Shown piece after piece: positions 44,201-56,200 of a DNA stretch of 64,000 nt. The stretch covers positions 13,503,087 through 13,567,086 of the forward strand of contig CM055819.1 of the NCBI GenBank assembly GCA_029582265.1, in the 5' to 3' direction. Below the pieces are notes generated by a model. That model searched no databases. It had not been told where the DNA came from and saw only the letters and a list, made by a program, of their open reading frames with translations. Position 1 is the first letter of the stretch; each line of letters starts with the position of its first letter. The DNA is from Zoroaster sp. YZ-2022. Its lineage: Eukaryota; Echinodermata; Asteroidea; Forcipulatida; Zoroasteridae. Both the position numbers and the translations under genes were made by a program.

Positions 44201-47200
44201 TTTGTAATTGAACCATTCTTTCATAGATGGATAAGGATTCTTTTGTAGACACACATAATTTTAGTGAACCTACTAAAATCGCTCTGAAGTAAAACTTGTA
44301 GTTTGGCATTGTGAAAGGGATAGGTAAAGAATGTTTGCAGTGACAACATGCGTAAATAGTTCTGAAAAGAACTGGTTCGTTATAACTCAACAATTCGATT
44401 AGTATGCACTGATCGTCTTATACAGAATTTCTACAGGGTGTCACCGCAAACAGTCTTTACTTAAAATAGCCTTTGAAAATCACACACACACACCATGTAC
44501 TGAAACTATATTGTACATTATATCTTTTCAGATTGATGAACTTGAGGCTGTACAGAAGATCTCCAAAGAGTTGGCGTGAGCTCAAAGCTGTGGCCGAGAT
44601 GTTGAAGAAAAATGTAGTTAAACCATCATGCTCACAGGGTACACGGTGGATCGACCATAGAAGAAAAGCCCTCGCATGTCCAGCAACAAATTACCAATGT
44701 GTGGCCACACAATTCGAGGAGCAAGCTACTGGGCAACGTAACCATATACCTGCCGCTGACGTGGCAAAGATGAAAGGCTACCTCAAGCTTCTTAAGTCAT
44801 GCAAATTTGTCCTCTACATCACCCTATACCAGGATTTGGTTGATGACATGGCAGATCTCTCTCTAGAGTTGCAGCGGGATGACCTGCCCCTGTCTGCAGT
44901 TAGAAGTAGTGTGGTGCTTGCCCAAGTAGCGTTAATGAGGAAGAGGACGACACCAGGCCCCCACCAGAGACCTGTGCTTGCTGCTGTCAATGAGGCAGTT
45001 GCTGATGAAACTCGTTCAACATTCTTCTTCCAAGGAGTTGAAATTTAAGTGAAATCTACAGAACCATTCAGCAGGCAACCTACAGACATTGTAGACAACA
45101 TCATCTCCTGTATTGGCAACAGATTTTCCAGCTTCCAAGACGACCCTGTGATCATGGTGACAGAAATACTGGATCCCACCAATTATCCATGTGTTGATCC
45201 AGAAGCACTAATAGAATATGGTTTGGATGGAGTCCAAACCATATGTGATCATTTTAAGCCTTTGTTGATGCAGAAGGGATGTGATCTGATGAAGGTACAT
45301 AGGGAATGGGTCAAGATAAAGATTGACTTCACAAGAATGAACATTTCCTCCCCCTGTCGAAGAAGATGCTGGTTGAAAAGGAACACACATACCCCAAATT
45401 CATGCATCTTGTGCACATCATTTTAGTATTGCCTGTGGCCACAACACAAGTTGAATATCAATTCTCTTTTATAAATTGTTTCCTGGGAGACTGAAGCAGC
45501 TGTACAGAGATGGTGGTCAGTTGGGATCCTTTCTAAGCATCCCAACTTCAAGAAGCACAAACTCAGGGCAACTCTCGAAGATGACTCAGACACTTCAAGC
45601 ACATGTAGCTCATCCTCCAAGACTGATAAGTACATGTATGAGCAGGATCTCAGTCTGCCAGTCCAAGTCAACGATGTTGACTCATCGTCAGTTTCATCAT
45701 CTGAGCTAGATGATGCCCAGTGAGGAACGACCTAAATTATTTAGTTTTACCAGTAACATTTTCGGGTGATGGTATCTCTGCATTAACCCTAACTCCCTTC
45801 ATACTGTTAATGGCCTTAATCCTTCAAAGTATGAGTTTTATGGAGGATTCCTACTACCTCAATCCGTTAAAATCAACCAGTATGATTTTTATGCAGGATC
45901 CGTATTATTTCCAATCCATTTTTTTTGGTAGGCTTAGTCGATGGAATTTCAAGTCCTCCCCAATTGTACAAAATAATTCAAATCCTCCGGTTGATTTTGA
46001 AGGATTTGGGATGGTTAGGGCCCCAGTGTTAATATAGAGTAGGCTAATTTGGCTGCTGGTTGGCTGGCCTGAATGAAAGTAAATCAGACTGGTAACTTAT
46101 GTACATTATGTAGTCTTTCCCTGGTGTTTTCTTGTTGGGATGTGGTTCTTTAAGTTAACCCAGACCCCGATACAGCTTACAAAAGTAATGTTTTGTGGGG
46201 GCAATCAGTCAGCAGGGAGGAAAGGGTGGGTAGGTCATTGTATTACATTACACATTGGATATATTAGTGTTTTTTCCAGAATGATGGAAATATGGCTTGA
46301 GAGATGTAGATTTTTAGGTGATGTCACATTGTTTGCTAATATGCATAGGGGACTGGGACCTTGTACAGAACCAGGGCATTTCCTACATGTTTCCCTTTCA
46401 CTCATCTATTTTACTTTTTTTTTTATTATTGGCCTCCGTGCCCTTTTCCCAAGACCCTATTTGGCCTTGGTGCCCTACCTTTTGGCCTTGGTGCCCTTCA
46501 AAATGTTGCTTCATTCGAAGCCAAAGTGGCCTTGCCCTAAAAATGATGAAATTTGAGGTCTGGAGGATGGTGATGAAGAGGGAGATGATGAAGAGGCAGT
46601 AGAGGTGCTAGAGCAGGCAGAGGACGGTGATGAAGAGGGAGATGATGAGGTAGTAGAGGGGCTAATGGAAGCAGAGGACAGTGATGAAGAGGGAGATGAT
46701 GAGGAGGCAGTAGAGGGACTAGAGCAGGCAGAGGACGAGGGAGACGAGGAAGCAGTAGAGGAGCTAGAGCAGGCAGAAGACGGTGACCAGGATGGTGTTG
46801 ATGTAGAGGAAGACAAGGGTAATGGGGGGAGAGGACAGTGAGGAGGAAGAGAAAAGAAGGGAGAAGAAACAAGAAAAAAAGATGGCAGAAGAGAAAGCAG
46901 GAGCAGAGAGAAGAAGAGGAGAGACAAGAAAAGAAAAGAAGGAAAAAGAAGAAAAGAGACAGCTACAAGAAGACGAGAGGAAAAGCAGAGAAGAAAGCTG
47001 CAGAAAAAAAGAAAACCGGAGGAGGAGAACGAGGAAGAGCAAAGATTAAAGACAGCTCGGCTCAAGGAAAGAAAAACAAGACAAGAACAAGAAAAGTTGA
47101 GACGGGAAAAAAAGAAGAGAAAGCAGGAAAGAAGACAGCGTGAAGAGGAGGAGAGAAGACAGGAGAGATGCCAGCAGGAGGAGGAAAGGCAGAGAGAGAA

Positions 47201-50200
47201 GTGGATGGATGAGAAAAGCAGATGGAGGAAGCGGAGATGGGAGGAGGATCAGGATGATGATGATGTCCTTGATGATGATGTCCTTGATGATGATGATGTC
47301 CTTGATGATGATGTCGTTGATGATGATGATGTCGTTGTCCTTGATGTCCTTGATGATGATGTCCTTGATGATGATGTCCTTGATGATGATGTCCTTGATG
47401 ATGATGTCCTTGATGATGATGATGATGATGATGATAGCGATGGCAAAGACACATTGTATCAGCTCTCATCGGCCCTGTCAGACTTCAGCAAAGGTGATGA
47501 TGATGAGATGCTATCATCGAGCTCTTCAGCCCCTCCATTAGATCTTTTTTTTTCTGAGTCTGATGAGTCCGAGTCTGATGAGCTCGAGTCTGATCCAACT
47601 AGAGGGCGTCATCGGAGTGCCGTTCAGCCTGGAACAGACGATCCTGACCCACCGTCCCGAGATGAGCCACTCTACCCAGCCGACAGATTTGGGTGGTCCC
47701 GGAACCTCAAGAAAAATCACATTCATAAATTCTGAGGGAAAACACCACAAGGCCCGATAATGGATCATCCCGGGAATGACATGCCACTCCTGTACTTTTT
47801 GGCATTTTTTCCGATGATGCTCTTCACGAAAATTGCCAGATACACCAACATCGCTGGGAGAGGCACTCCTCGATTCACCAAGTCAACTACAGCAGAGGAA
47901 ATAAAGGCAGGGGTAGGCATCAGGATGGTGCAGGGTGTCCACAGAAACACAAACTATGAAGACAACTGGTCAACTGACCCATCCCTGAGGAACCCTAGAG
48001 TACATTGTAGCTGCCACAATGACACAGGGGAGATTTACTCTACTTGCCAAAATCCTCTCCTGTTCCAATCCGACCAAAGGCCCCCATCGCATCAAAAGCC
48101 ACCAACAACGCTGGGAGTACATGAGGACCCATCCACTGTATCCACTCCAGGTTGTCTGGGATACTGTGGTTGCCAACTGCCTCGCCAACTGGAACCCAGC
48201 AAAATAGCTTGCACTTGATGAAGGCATGGTAAAATAGAAGGGCAGCAAAGCAAATGTAAAACGGTTCTTCATGCCACTGAAACCTGTGAAGATGGGTTTC
48301 AAGATTTATGCGGTTTGTGAGTCAGCTTCTGGGTATTTGTTGAACAGAAAATGAAGGTAATATCAATGAAGATGATGCAGCCCTTTCTTGACTGCTATCA
48401 TGAATTGTATTGCGACAAGCTCTACACCTCAGTTGCCCTGGCCACGGAACTTCTGGAGAGGAAGACATACATCTGCAGGGCAGTTAAGTGATTCTGTAAG
48501 GGCCTCCCTGATGACTTTAGTGTCAATCCAAGGATCAACCCCCAACTCATACAAGAAAGTGCTTGGAACTCAGGAAGGCCCCTAGAGCAACCATGTATTC
48601 CAGACAGAAGGACAAACTAACAGCAGTCATGTGGAAAGACACCAAGGTGGTGTCTCTCCTCTCTTCCTGTCATTAGGGCTACAGGGATAAAATATGCCAC
48701 TTCCTCCAAAGAAACATCAAGGGAAAGGGAGAGAGGAGAGCCACAAAGAAGTGTGTGAGAGCACCCCCTCAAGCCATGGCATACACCAAACACATGGGAG
48801 GAGTAGATCACCACGACCAGCATCGCTCCTACCAATCATGCAGCCGGCAGTCCATGAAATGGTGGCGAAAGGCCCTGTATTTCCTGATAGATGTAAGCAG
48901 AGTGAATGCCAGGCTCTGCTACAAACACAACACCAGCAAGTCAGGCAAACAACTGAGCCACAGGATCTTTACAGTAGAGGTGGCCAACACACTAAGCGCC
49001 GGATTTGCTGAGGGCACACCAGCCTACCAGCCCCTGTCACAAGCCGTGGCACTGCAAAATGGACCAAAGCATCAACTGGTCCGAATGCCAAGTACATAAG
49101 GCAGGATGTGAGTCCATTGCCACCGGCTGGGCATGCCCGGCAGCAAGAATAAGATGACCAGGTATGGATGCATGTCCAGCAATATACATCTCTGCAAGGG
49201 ACACTGCTTCATTGTCTTCCACTCAGCAGAGGGTGTGGATGTCGACACATAAGAAGAAAAGTTCTTCCATGACCGGCAAAGCCTCTCCTTACCAGCAAAG
49301 AAACAAGACCAGCCAAGCCTTCTTCTTAATACTCACCAGAAGCAAGGAGCCATGGATGTACCAACCCAATCAAAATAAAAAGAAATTAAAAGAAAATCCC
49401 AAAAAAGTTAAATAACAAAAAGTTATGATGAATAACCCAAAAGAAGCCAAAAAAAAAGGGGGGTAACCAACAAGGAAATTGTTCCATACTGAAAAGAAAA
49501 GGAAAAAAAAGACAGTGATGATGGAAATCCAGCAACTAAGTACTGTACACAAGACATAGAGGCAGTCCCTCCAGCAACTAAGTATTGTACACAAACATAT
49601 GGGACACCACTGAACAAGGTGTACAGTGTGTTTTCGTATGTGTGGCCTCCAGTGGCCTCGGAGTTTTACATAAAAGGGTTAGTGTGGCTTATATGCACAA
49701 ACAATGTCTACAACGTATTGGACATTTAGTGGTTGGGAGTGGCCTCCATGTGTAGCAGGGTTTTAAAGGATTGGCACCTGAAAGAAGAGCATCTGTCTGC
49801 TATCGCCAAGGACAATGCATCCAACATAACTAAGGCAATCCAGGACCTTGGCTGGAGACATCTTCCATGTTTTGGCCACTACCTTAACTTGATTGTGAAG
49901 GAGGAGCTAGACGGCCAACATTGGCTTGATGCTCAAAATTAGTGGAGATGGTCCATCAAAGCACCAATGGTAGCTACAAGCTAGCAGATAAACAGGACAT
50001 GCTTGATCTGACAAGAAATAAACTAATACAAAATGTGAAGACGAGGTGGAATTCCACCCTGGATATGCAGTATGCTCTTATTTAGAACTGAAAAGACAGG
50101 AACCCATGTCCTTCACTGAAACTATGGAGCAGCTTGTTGATCTCCTCAATCCCCTGAAGGAGATGGCTGAATATGTGACAGTTTCTGGCCTGCTGCCCTG

Positions 50201-53200
50201 CATACATCAGCTAGAGGCAAGTCTCATAGAGTAAAGAGTGATACAAAACCTGCTAAAGTGGTTAAACAGGCAATGGCAGATAAATTGTATATGTATATCA
50301 CCATCACTACATGGAGGAAACACTCCAAATTGGCAGCTTCTTGGATCCGTGTTTTAAAAGTTTGCCATTCTTGGCTAATGTTAGTAGCATTGCGAGCGTC
50401 CATGATCTAACAATGCGGACAATAATTGAACTGGCCGAAGCGGAGCTTCATGTTACTGCAGAGTCCGCAGACATTGAAAACAAACCTGCCACCACCCTCT
50501 GCAGATGAACCCAAAGCCAAAACCTCCAAATGTCCATTATCGGAGATATGTACAAAGGAACAAGTAAGTCTGCCTCTTCAGCAGCAGATGAGGTACATCG
50601 TTACATAGCTGAGCCATCCATCACTTTGGATGAAGATCTGTTGTCATGGTGGAAAGTGAACAGCTCATGGTTTAAGTTACCTTCAGTTACCTTCAATGCA
50701 ACAAGATACAACAGCTTTTGTTCTATGCTGAGGGCAACAAGATGCAACAACTTTTTACATTTGTTGTATCTTGTTGCATTGAGAATGGTTAGGGTTATTA
50801 AAGAAAAGGGAAATTATTGCCTGTAAGTTTACCTGTATATTTACCTGTATATTTCTAAGTTATTTTTAAGTGACATAAAAACTGAACTTTTCATAGTAAC
50901 GACAAAGTCACCCAGTAATTATAAAGCTTATGTTCTGTCGTATTAGTTTTCTCTTAACATCCAGCATTGGATCATGCAAAGATTAAACCCCTTTGTACGC
51001 TGCTCAGTCCAGGGTAACTTTTCAAACAGATAATTAATCAACACAAGTCAAACAGCACATAAAAGAGCGTTGCCATGTGACTCTGGTTGCAATTTTCGGG
51101 AGCGATAACAAAGATTATACGTTGATGTTTTAGAAATATAACATGTACATGAACATGTAGTACATGATTTTGTAACATTTTAAAATATATTATTTAGTTA
51201 TTTACCCTTGATATTGTATTGTGTTTTTGTCTTATGCATCTTTCTGAAAAGTGTATAAACAGAAGTGCCATTGTAACTTTATAAATGCAATAACAAGTTT
51301 TTCTTTGACTGCTGCTTTATGTTCTAAGCGTGAACGGTGTGGGCGGGATAACCAGTCACTCACGCGAAGGGTGTGGGCGGGATAACCAGTCACTCACGCG
51401 AAGGGTGTGGGCGGGATAACCAGTCACTCACGCGAACGGTGTGGGCGGGATAACCAGTCACTCATGGAAATTTTAATTCCAAATGGGGGATGAGTGTACG
51501 GTTATTCATAGTTTAATTCAGTACTAAGTAAAAATAAATCAAAGTTGGCCCCTGAACAAGGACAGAACATGTAAATGAACGTGTATTATACCTTTATAAT
51601 CTACCATTTAACCTCGTTTTTATTCATAATGCAGGGCCCTGTTCTCAGTTGTACTTAGTTTAGTCAAACTGAAGGCATTTAATTGATTTAATACATGATA
51701 TTGACTGGGCTTTTCAATTTAGTAATAATATTCATTCCAATGTTAAAATTTTAATGAATCGGAACATTACATAAATGAAATGAATAATTGACTACTTGCG
51801 AGTAGCCCATTAACCAGTTCGCGTCGGGAATAAAACAGTTTTTCTGGGCCCCTGTGCGGGTTTATTTTTCCCACACACACCGTGAATGGAAGCTTCCACA
51901 GCGGGTGGCCACGTCTTCCGAGCATGTCACCGTACACGGGTGGCTCAACCAAGCATGCATAACAATATTCCGGAGTTTCCTTTGGCGTGTTTAGACGCTC
52001 TCCAATCCACGGTGCAAAAAAAAATTGCGTGTATACACGGCCTCCGACGCGAACTGGTTAAGTAGTTGTTGTGTGATTACTCGAGTACATGTAGTGAATT
52101 TCACTAATCACCCAGCACTTATATTTCTTAGGTTACATTATAATGTACTGTTCATGTATATCAGTCACAATCCTGATTGACCAAGGATGAGTCACAACAT
52201 TGGTATCTTGATGAATAGTGTCATAGTCTTGCACTATTAAGATGTTTATGAGAATGTGAATGTCTGATGCTGTAACTATGAATAAACATACTGTGTGAAA
52301 AATCTTTATCAAATGTTTCACCAAAAAAATTGTATGGGTGTACTGGAACAGTGAATTAATGGATAACCAACTAAATGTTAGATTGTACCATTATAATTTA
52401 TCTTGTTTTGGATTCTCTCTTTTAGCCATCCTGCATCCAAACCCTGAGGCACTGATGACTGAGCTTGAAGCTGCTGACAGGTTCAAGTTTGATTGGGTCC
52501 ATGAGACGGTAGGCCTGCTTCTCCATATAGCTCCAGCGTAAGTTTTACTCATGTATCATTCAGAATTGTCTATTAACCAGGTAGCTGAAACAAAATGTTT
52601 TATCAATAAGTGTTTTCCTTTTTTTCTTAAAAGCATGTCTGATGATTTACTTGGATTCAATTAAATTTATTTTCAGTTAAAAATAAAATCTCAAAAACTT
52701 TAGGATGCATCACTAATGTGTCATTTAGAATTGTCTATTAACCAGATGAAACAAAGCAAAATGTTTGTCAATAATTGTTACTTCTTTTATGAAGCATGTT
52801 TGACGGTTTCCTTCAATTTAATTCAATTTATTTATTTTTTAAAATTAAAAATCCCTCCCATTTTGGAGACGTTATCCTTCACTCCCTCAGCTTGGGATAC
52901 TTGAGGTCATCCAGTCTGTTGTCATACTTATATTAATAAAGTCATTGAAATTTTCCACTTGTTAATTTCACAGAACCCCTAGGTTCCTTCTGCCTGTTTT
53001 GGCCGACAGGTTTCCCTGGATTAAGAGATCCTCTTATGTAACGGTAAGTAGTCAAAGAAAGAATTGAATGAAATTGGAAGGGTTGAGAGGGCAGATATAA
53101 TTTTGTGTGTGTACATTTGATGAGCAGCAGATTACCTAACAGGCTAATTTGACCATATTCTTCCAAGGGGGATGTAATTATTTCAGGAATTTTGTTGATT

Positions 53201-56200
53201 TTCTTTAGTATTATTACTATAATTAATAATAATAATAATGTGTGGACTTATATAGCACACGTATCCACCAACTAAGTGGTGCTCAAGGTGCATTATATCA
53301 TTACCCCTGCTCATAAGGCTCATAAATCATTCCTGAAACCATCTCAGCTCCCTGGGGAGTATACAGCTCAATTGCTGCCATTACAGCGCATATACATGTA
53401 GGGCTAATCAACCAACTCTGCCCTCACAGGTACCCATTTAACCCCTGGGTGGAGAGAAGCAATTATGGTTAAGTGTCTTGCTCAAGGACACAAGTGTCAC
53501 GGCCGGGATTCGAACCCACATTCTGCTGCTAACACCAGAACTTGAGTCCGGTAAGCTAGACCGCTCGGCCACTGGTTTATTTTATCATTTTAACCCTCCT
53601 GTTGATTGATCATTCAATATCATTCAAATGGTTTTGAATGATAAAGGTACTATGCCAGCATGTGCATCTACACAGCTAATCCACCATAATCCATCCATTC
53701 ATAAACATAGTTATGAATGGTCATCTTGCTGGAAAATCCCAAAGGCTGAATTGTACAGTGGTCATTTACATGAACAATTTATAGAAACATACAAAATCTA
53801 AGAAAAAAACCCATCAAAATACAATTGAGAAGACACAAAACCATGTGGGGCAAATGGTAACCATTCATACATGATGACTTGGGTATTAACTCTTTCTACC
53901 CGGAATTATTTCACGTGGACGGAATTGTTTTTATTATTGTAATTTGATACTGTAAACAATCAAGGTCAAGTGTGGAAATAATGAATATTTTGTTTATCTT
54001 TTGAGTATTGAAGAGAGTAAGGTATCAAAATAAAGGTTATGACTCACTGGGTGTGAATATTGAGATGGGGATCATCTTGGGATTACCCATGATGCATTGC
54101 AGCCATTCAAATAAAAACAAATGTTTATCGTTCCTCAGAATAAAAATCAATAAATCTGCAAGTTATTGCTTGAAAGTCTTCAAATACGCATTGTATGATA
54201 AACAAAAGTGGTTTGTTTATGTCAGAATATGTCAGTGCATAATAATATTACCCATAATGCTTTGTAATTCCCTGTTTATATAACAAAAATCATAATTTGC
54301 AACCTTAATACAACATACTGTATATTGTTTCTGTTATGCAATAATGTAAACAATCAAGGTCTAGTGTGGAAATTATTAATAATTTGGACAGCTGGTAGAA
54401 TCATTAGTATCATTTGTAACATCTATTAAAATTTTGCTGTTGTTACTCGTCCAATTGCTTGTCCTATGAGCACAATTTGCGTCGTGGTGCCATGTATAGT
54501 ATAGGCCTATCGCAATCGATACATACGACCTCAGATTCAGAGCTTTTACTGTCGTTTTTACCCTGAAAATCAAAACTTCTGTCACTGTCAGGGTGTTCAA
54601 AGTCAACATTGTCATCATCATCATCTCCATTAGCACTGCCCATGTCATAATTCCAAGAAAATAGCATACGTTGCGCATCGATTGTTGTGAGTTCATTAGT
54701 ATCATTTGTAACATCTATTAAAATTTTGCTGTTGTTACTCGTCCAATTGCTTGTCCTTATGAGCACAATTTGCGTCATGGTGCCATGTATAGTATAGGCC
54801 TATCGCTATCGCAATCGATACATACGACCTCAGATTCAGAGCTTTTACTGTCATTTTTACCCTGAAAATCAAAACTTCTGTCACTGTCAGGGTGTTCAAA
54901 GTCAACATTGTCATCATCATCATCTCCATTAGCACTGCCCATGTCATAATTCCAAGAAAATAGCATACGTTGCGCATCGATTGTTGTGAGTTCATGGAGG
55001 ATGCATTTTTAAATACGTGTGTGTAAACCGCATGTGTACTTAACGTTAACAATGAACACAATCGGAGCTCTCTGAGTAGTATTTCGTCTGTGCCGTTGTC
55101 ATATTGATCAATAAACAATATTTATTAGCTAATTTGCATTGGAAGTGCATGGTTAGTTGCGCATTCTGTTGTCAAAATAAGTCAAAACAACACCCGTTGT
55201 CAGGTACGTCATGAGCCGATAAATTATTATTATTATTGATGGTTTATTAAAACAATTTGAACTTGTAGCCAAAGGCTAAATTGAGTCAAATTTAACATAA
55301 AATATCCAAAATAAAAACATTCCAATTAGAGTATAAAAATATGATCATTTATATTTAAAAATTCAGTTATGTAAGAGTATTAATATTGACTTTAATTAAA
55401 ATATTAAATATTAAAATGAAATGAAGAATGGATAGAAAACAGACAACCAAGTATACAGTATATTGTATACACATGCATATTTCACACAATAAAATTTAGA
55501 AACCATCAGTGGTCATTATAAATGTCTATAAATGTCTTAGACATTGTGGTGTAACTATGGGGGGGGGGGATGACACCTGAGGCCCCGTCGTCGTCGTCGT
55601 CGTCATCATCATCTTTATTAAAAAACACACCTTTTGCAGCCCAAGGCTGAATTGCACAGTGCTTATAAATGAAACAACTACAATAAATAGCAAAATCCAT
55701 TAAGTTTGAATAAGGATAAAAAGTAAATTACTGCATTTGTTAAGTAGTCTAGTGAGGTATGGCACAGGACTATTCCTGAATCTGTTCGAGGTGAAAGGTG
55801 CTCTTCAAGGACCCGATTTGATCTGAGGTTCGGCGCGTCGTCAAATTACGGCGCGTGCGTGAGCGATTATATCGGCGCGCCGGCAGGAAAGAGTTAATAA
55901 TAATATGATGCCTTGACATCTTGATAAAGTCACTTGTAAAGTAAAGACTGTTTGTAGTGACACCATGTGAAATTCTTATCCACCAGTTCTTTTCAGAACT
56001 AATTACTACTCAATAGAGAATTTCACATTGGTGTCACCGCAAACAGTCTTCGCTTAATGTTTTCACCATGCAAAGCTACAAATCTTACTTGAATATTAAT
56101 TGATGTACTTTCTGCCTCAGGTGATAAACAATTAATTTGATTTATAATTCGTCACGTGCCCGGCAATAGGATGTAAGCGCGCACTTAACCTAATCTGTCT

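Larger units (their letters stand above)
41717..45723 (+). pseudogene. hAT transposase remnant, ZNF862-like type, interrupted
   Basis: Pieces in order: an acidic stretch (EQAKNGDEEGDDEEADDEEA) then CLLLFDGSSDKSQTEKEVIS at 42269-42600; CEECLGSSRRR at 43300-43405; MIKMHCVAHRLELSL at 43450-43495; KSWRELKAVAEMLKKNVVKP then GTRWIDHRRKAL at 44545-45048; a continuation in the same frame after a TAA to 45345; and YPKFMHLVHIILVLPVATTQ then VEYQFSFINCF at 45390-45480. DGSSDKS, CVAHRLELSL, TRW and the final LPVATTQVE-FS stretch are landmarks of hAT transposases and of related host proteins such as ZNF862. Splice-like AG before several pieces suggests the source gene had introns. In-frame stops and a frameshift near 45345 make it inactive. 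A MITE (42838-43080), a SINE (43801-44160) and a foldback element (44318-44462) interrupt it. Confidence 0.65.
40257..52119 (+). mobile_element. Candidate 11.9-kb hAT element carrying nested insertions, filling RRN3 intron 4
   Basis: The left end AGTGCTGAGTGAGTAGTG and the complement of the right end, AGTGCTGGGTGATTAGTG, match at 16 of 18 positions; both have ACTCGAGTA close by. Flanks TATCTTTT (40249-40256) and TATATTTC (52120-52127) match at 6 of 8. Inside on the plus strand are a BED-like piece (40711-40797) and ZBED-type catalytic/dimerisation pieces (49764-50690), as expected for one hAT gene split by later insertions. Without this block intron 4 would be about 0.55 kb. The ends are decayed, so the call is tentative. 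Confidence 0.45.

Noticed and set aside
46511..47541. Serine-, histidine-, methionine- and aspartate-rich ORFs on both strands
   Set aside because: All translate the same purine-rich and GATGAT low-complexity DNA at the start of the piggyBac-like pseudogene.
54376..55118. Duplicated minus-strand ORFs as a tandem gene pair
   Set aside because: They are a 292-bp tandem duplication inside a TTAA-flanked element, with an acidic piggyBac-like N-terminal fragment and no catalytic domain.
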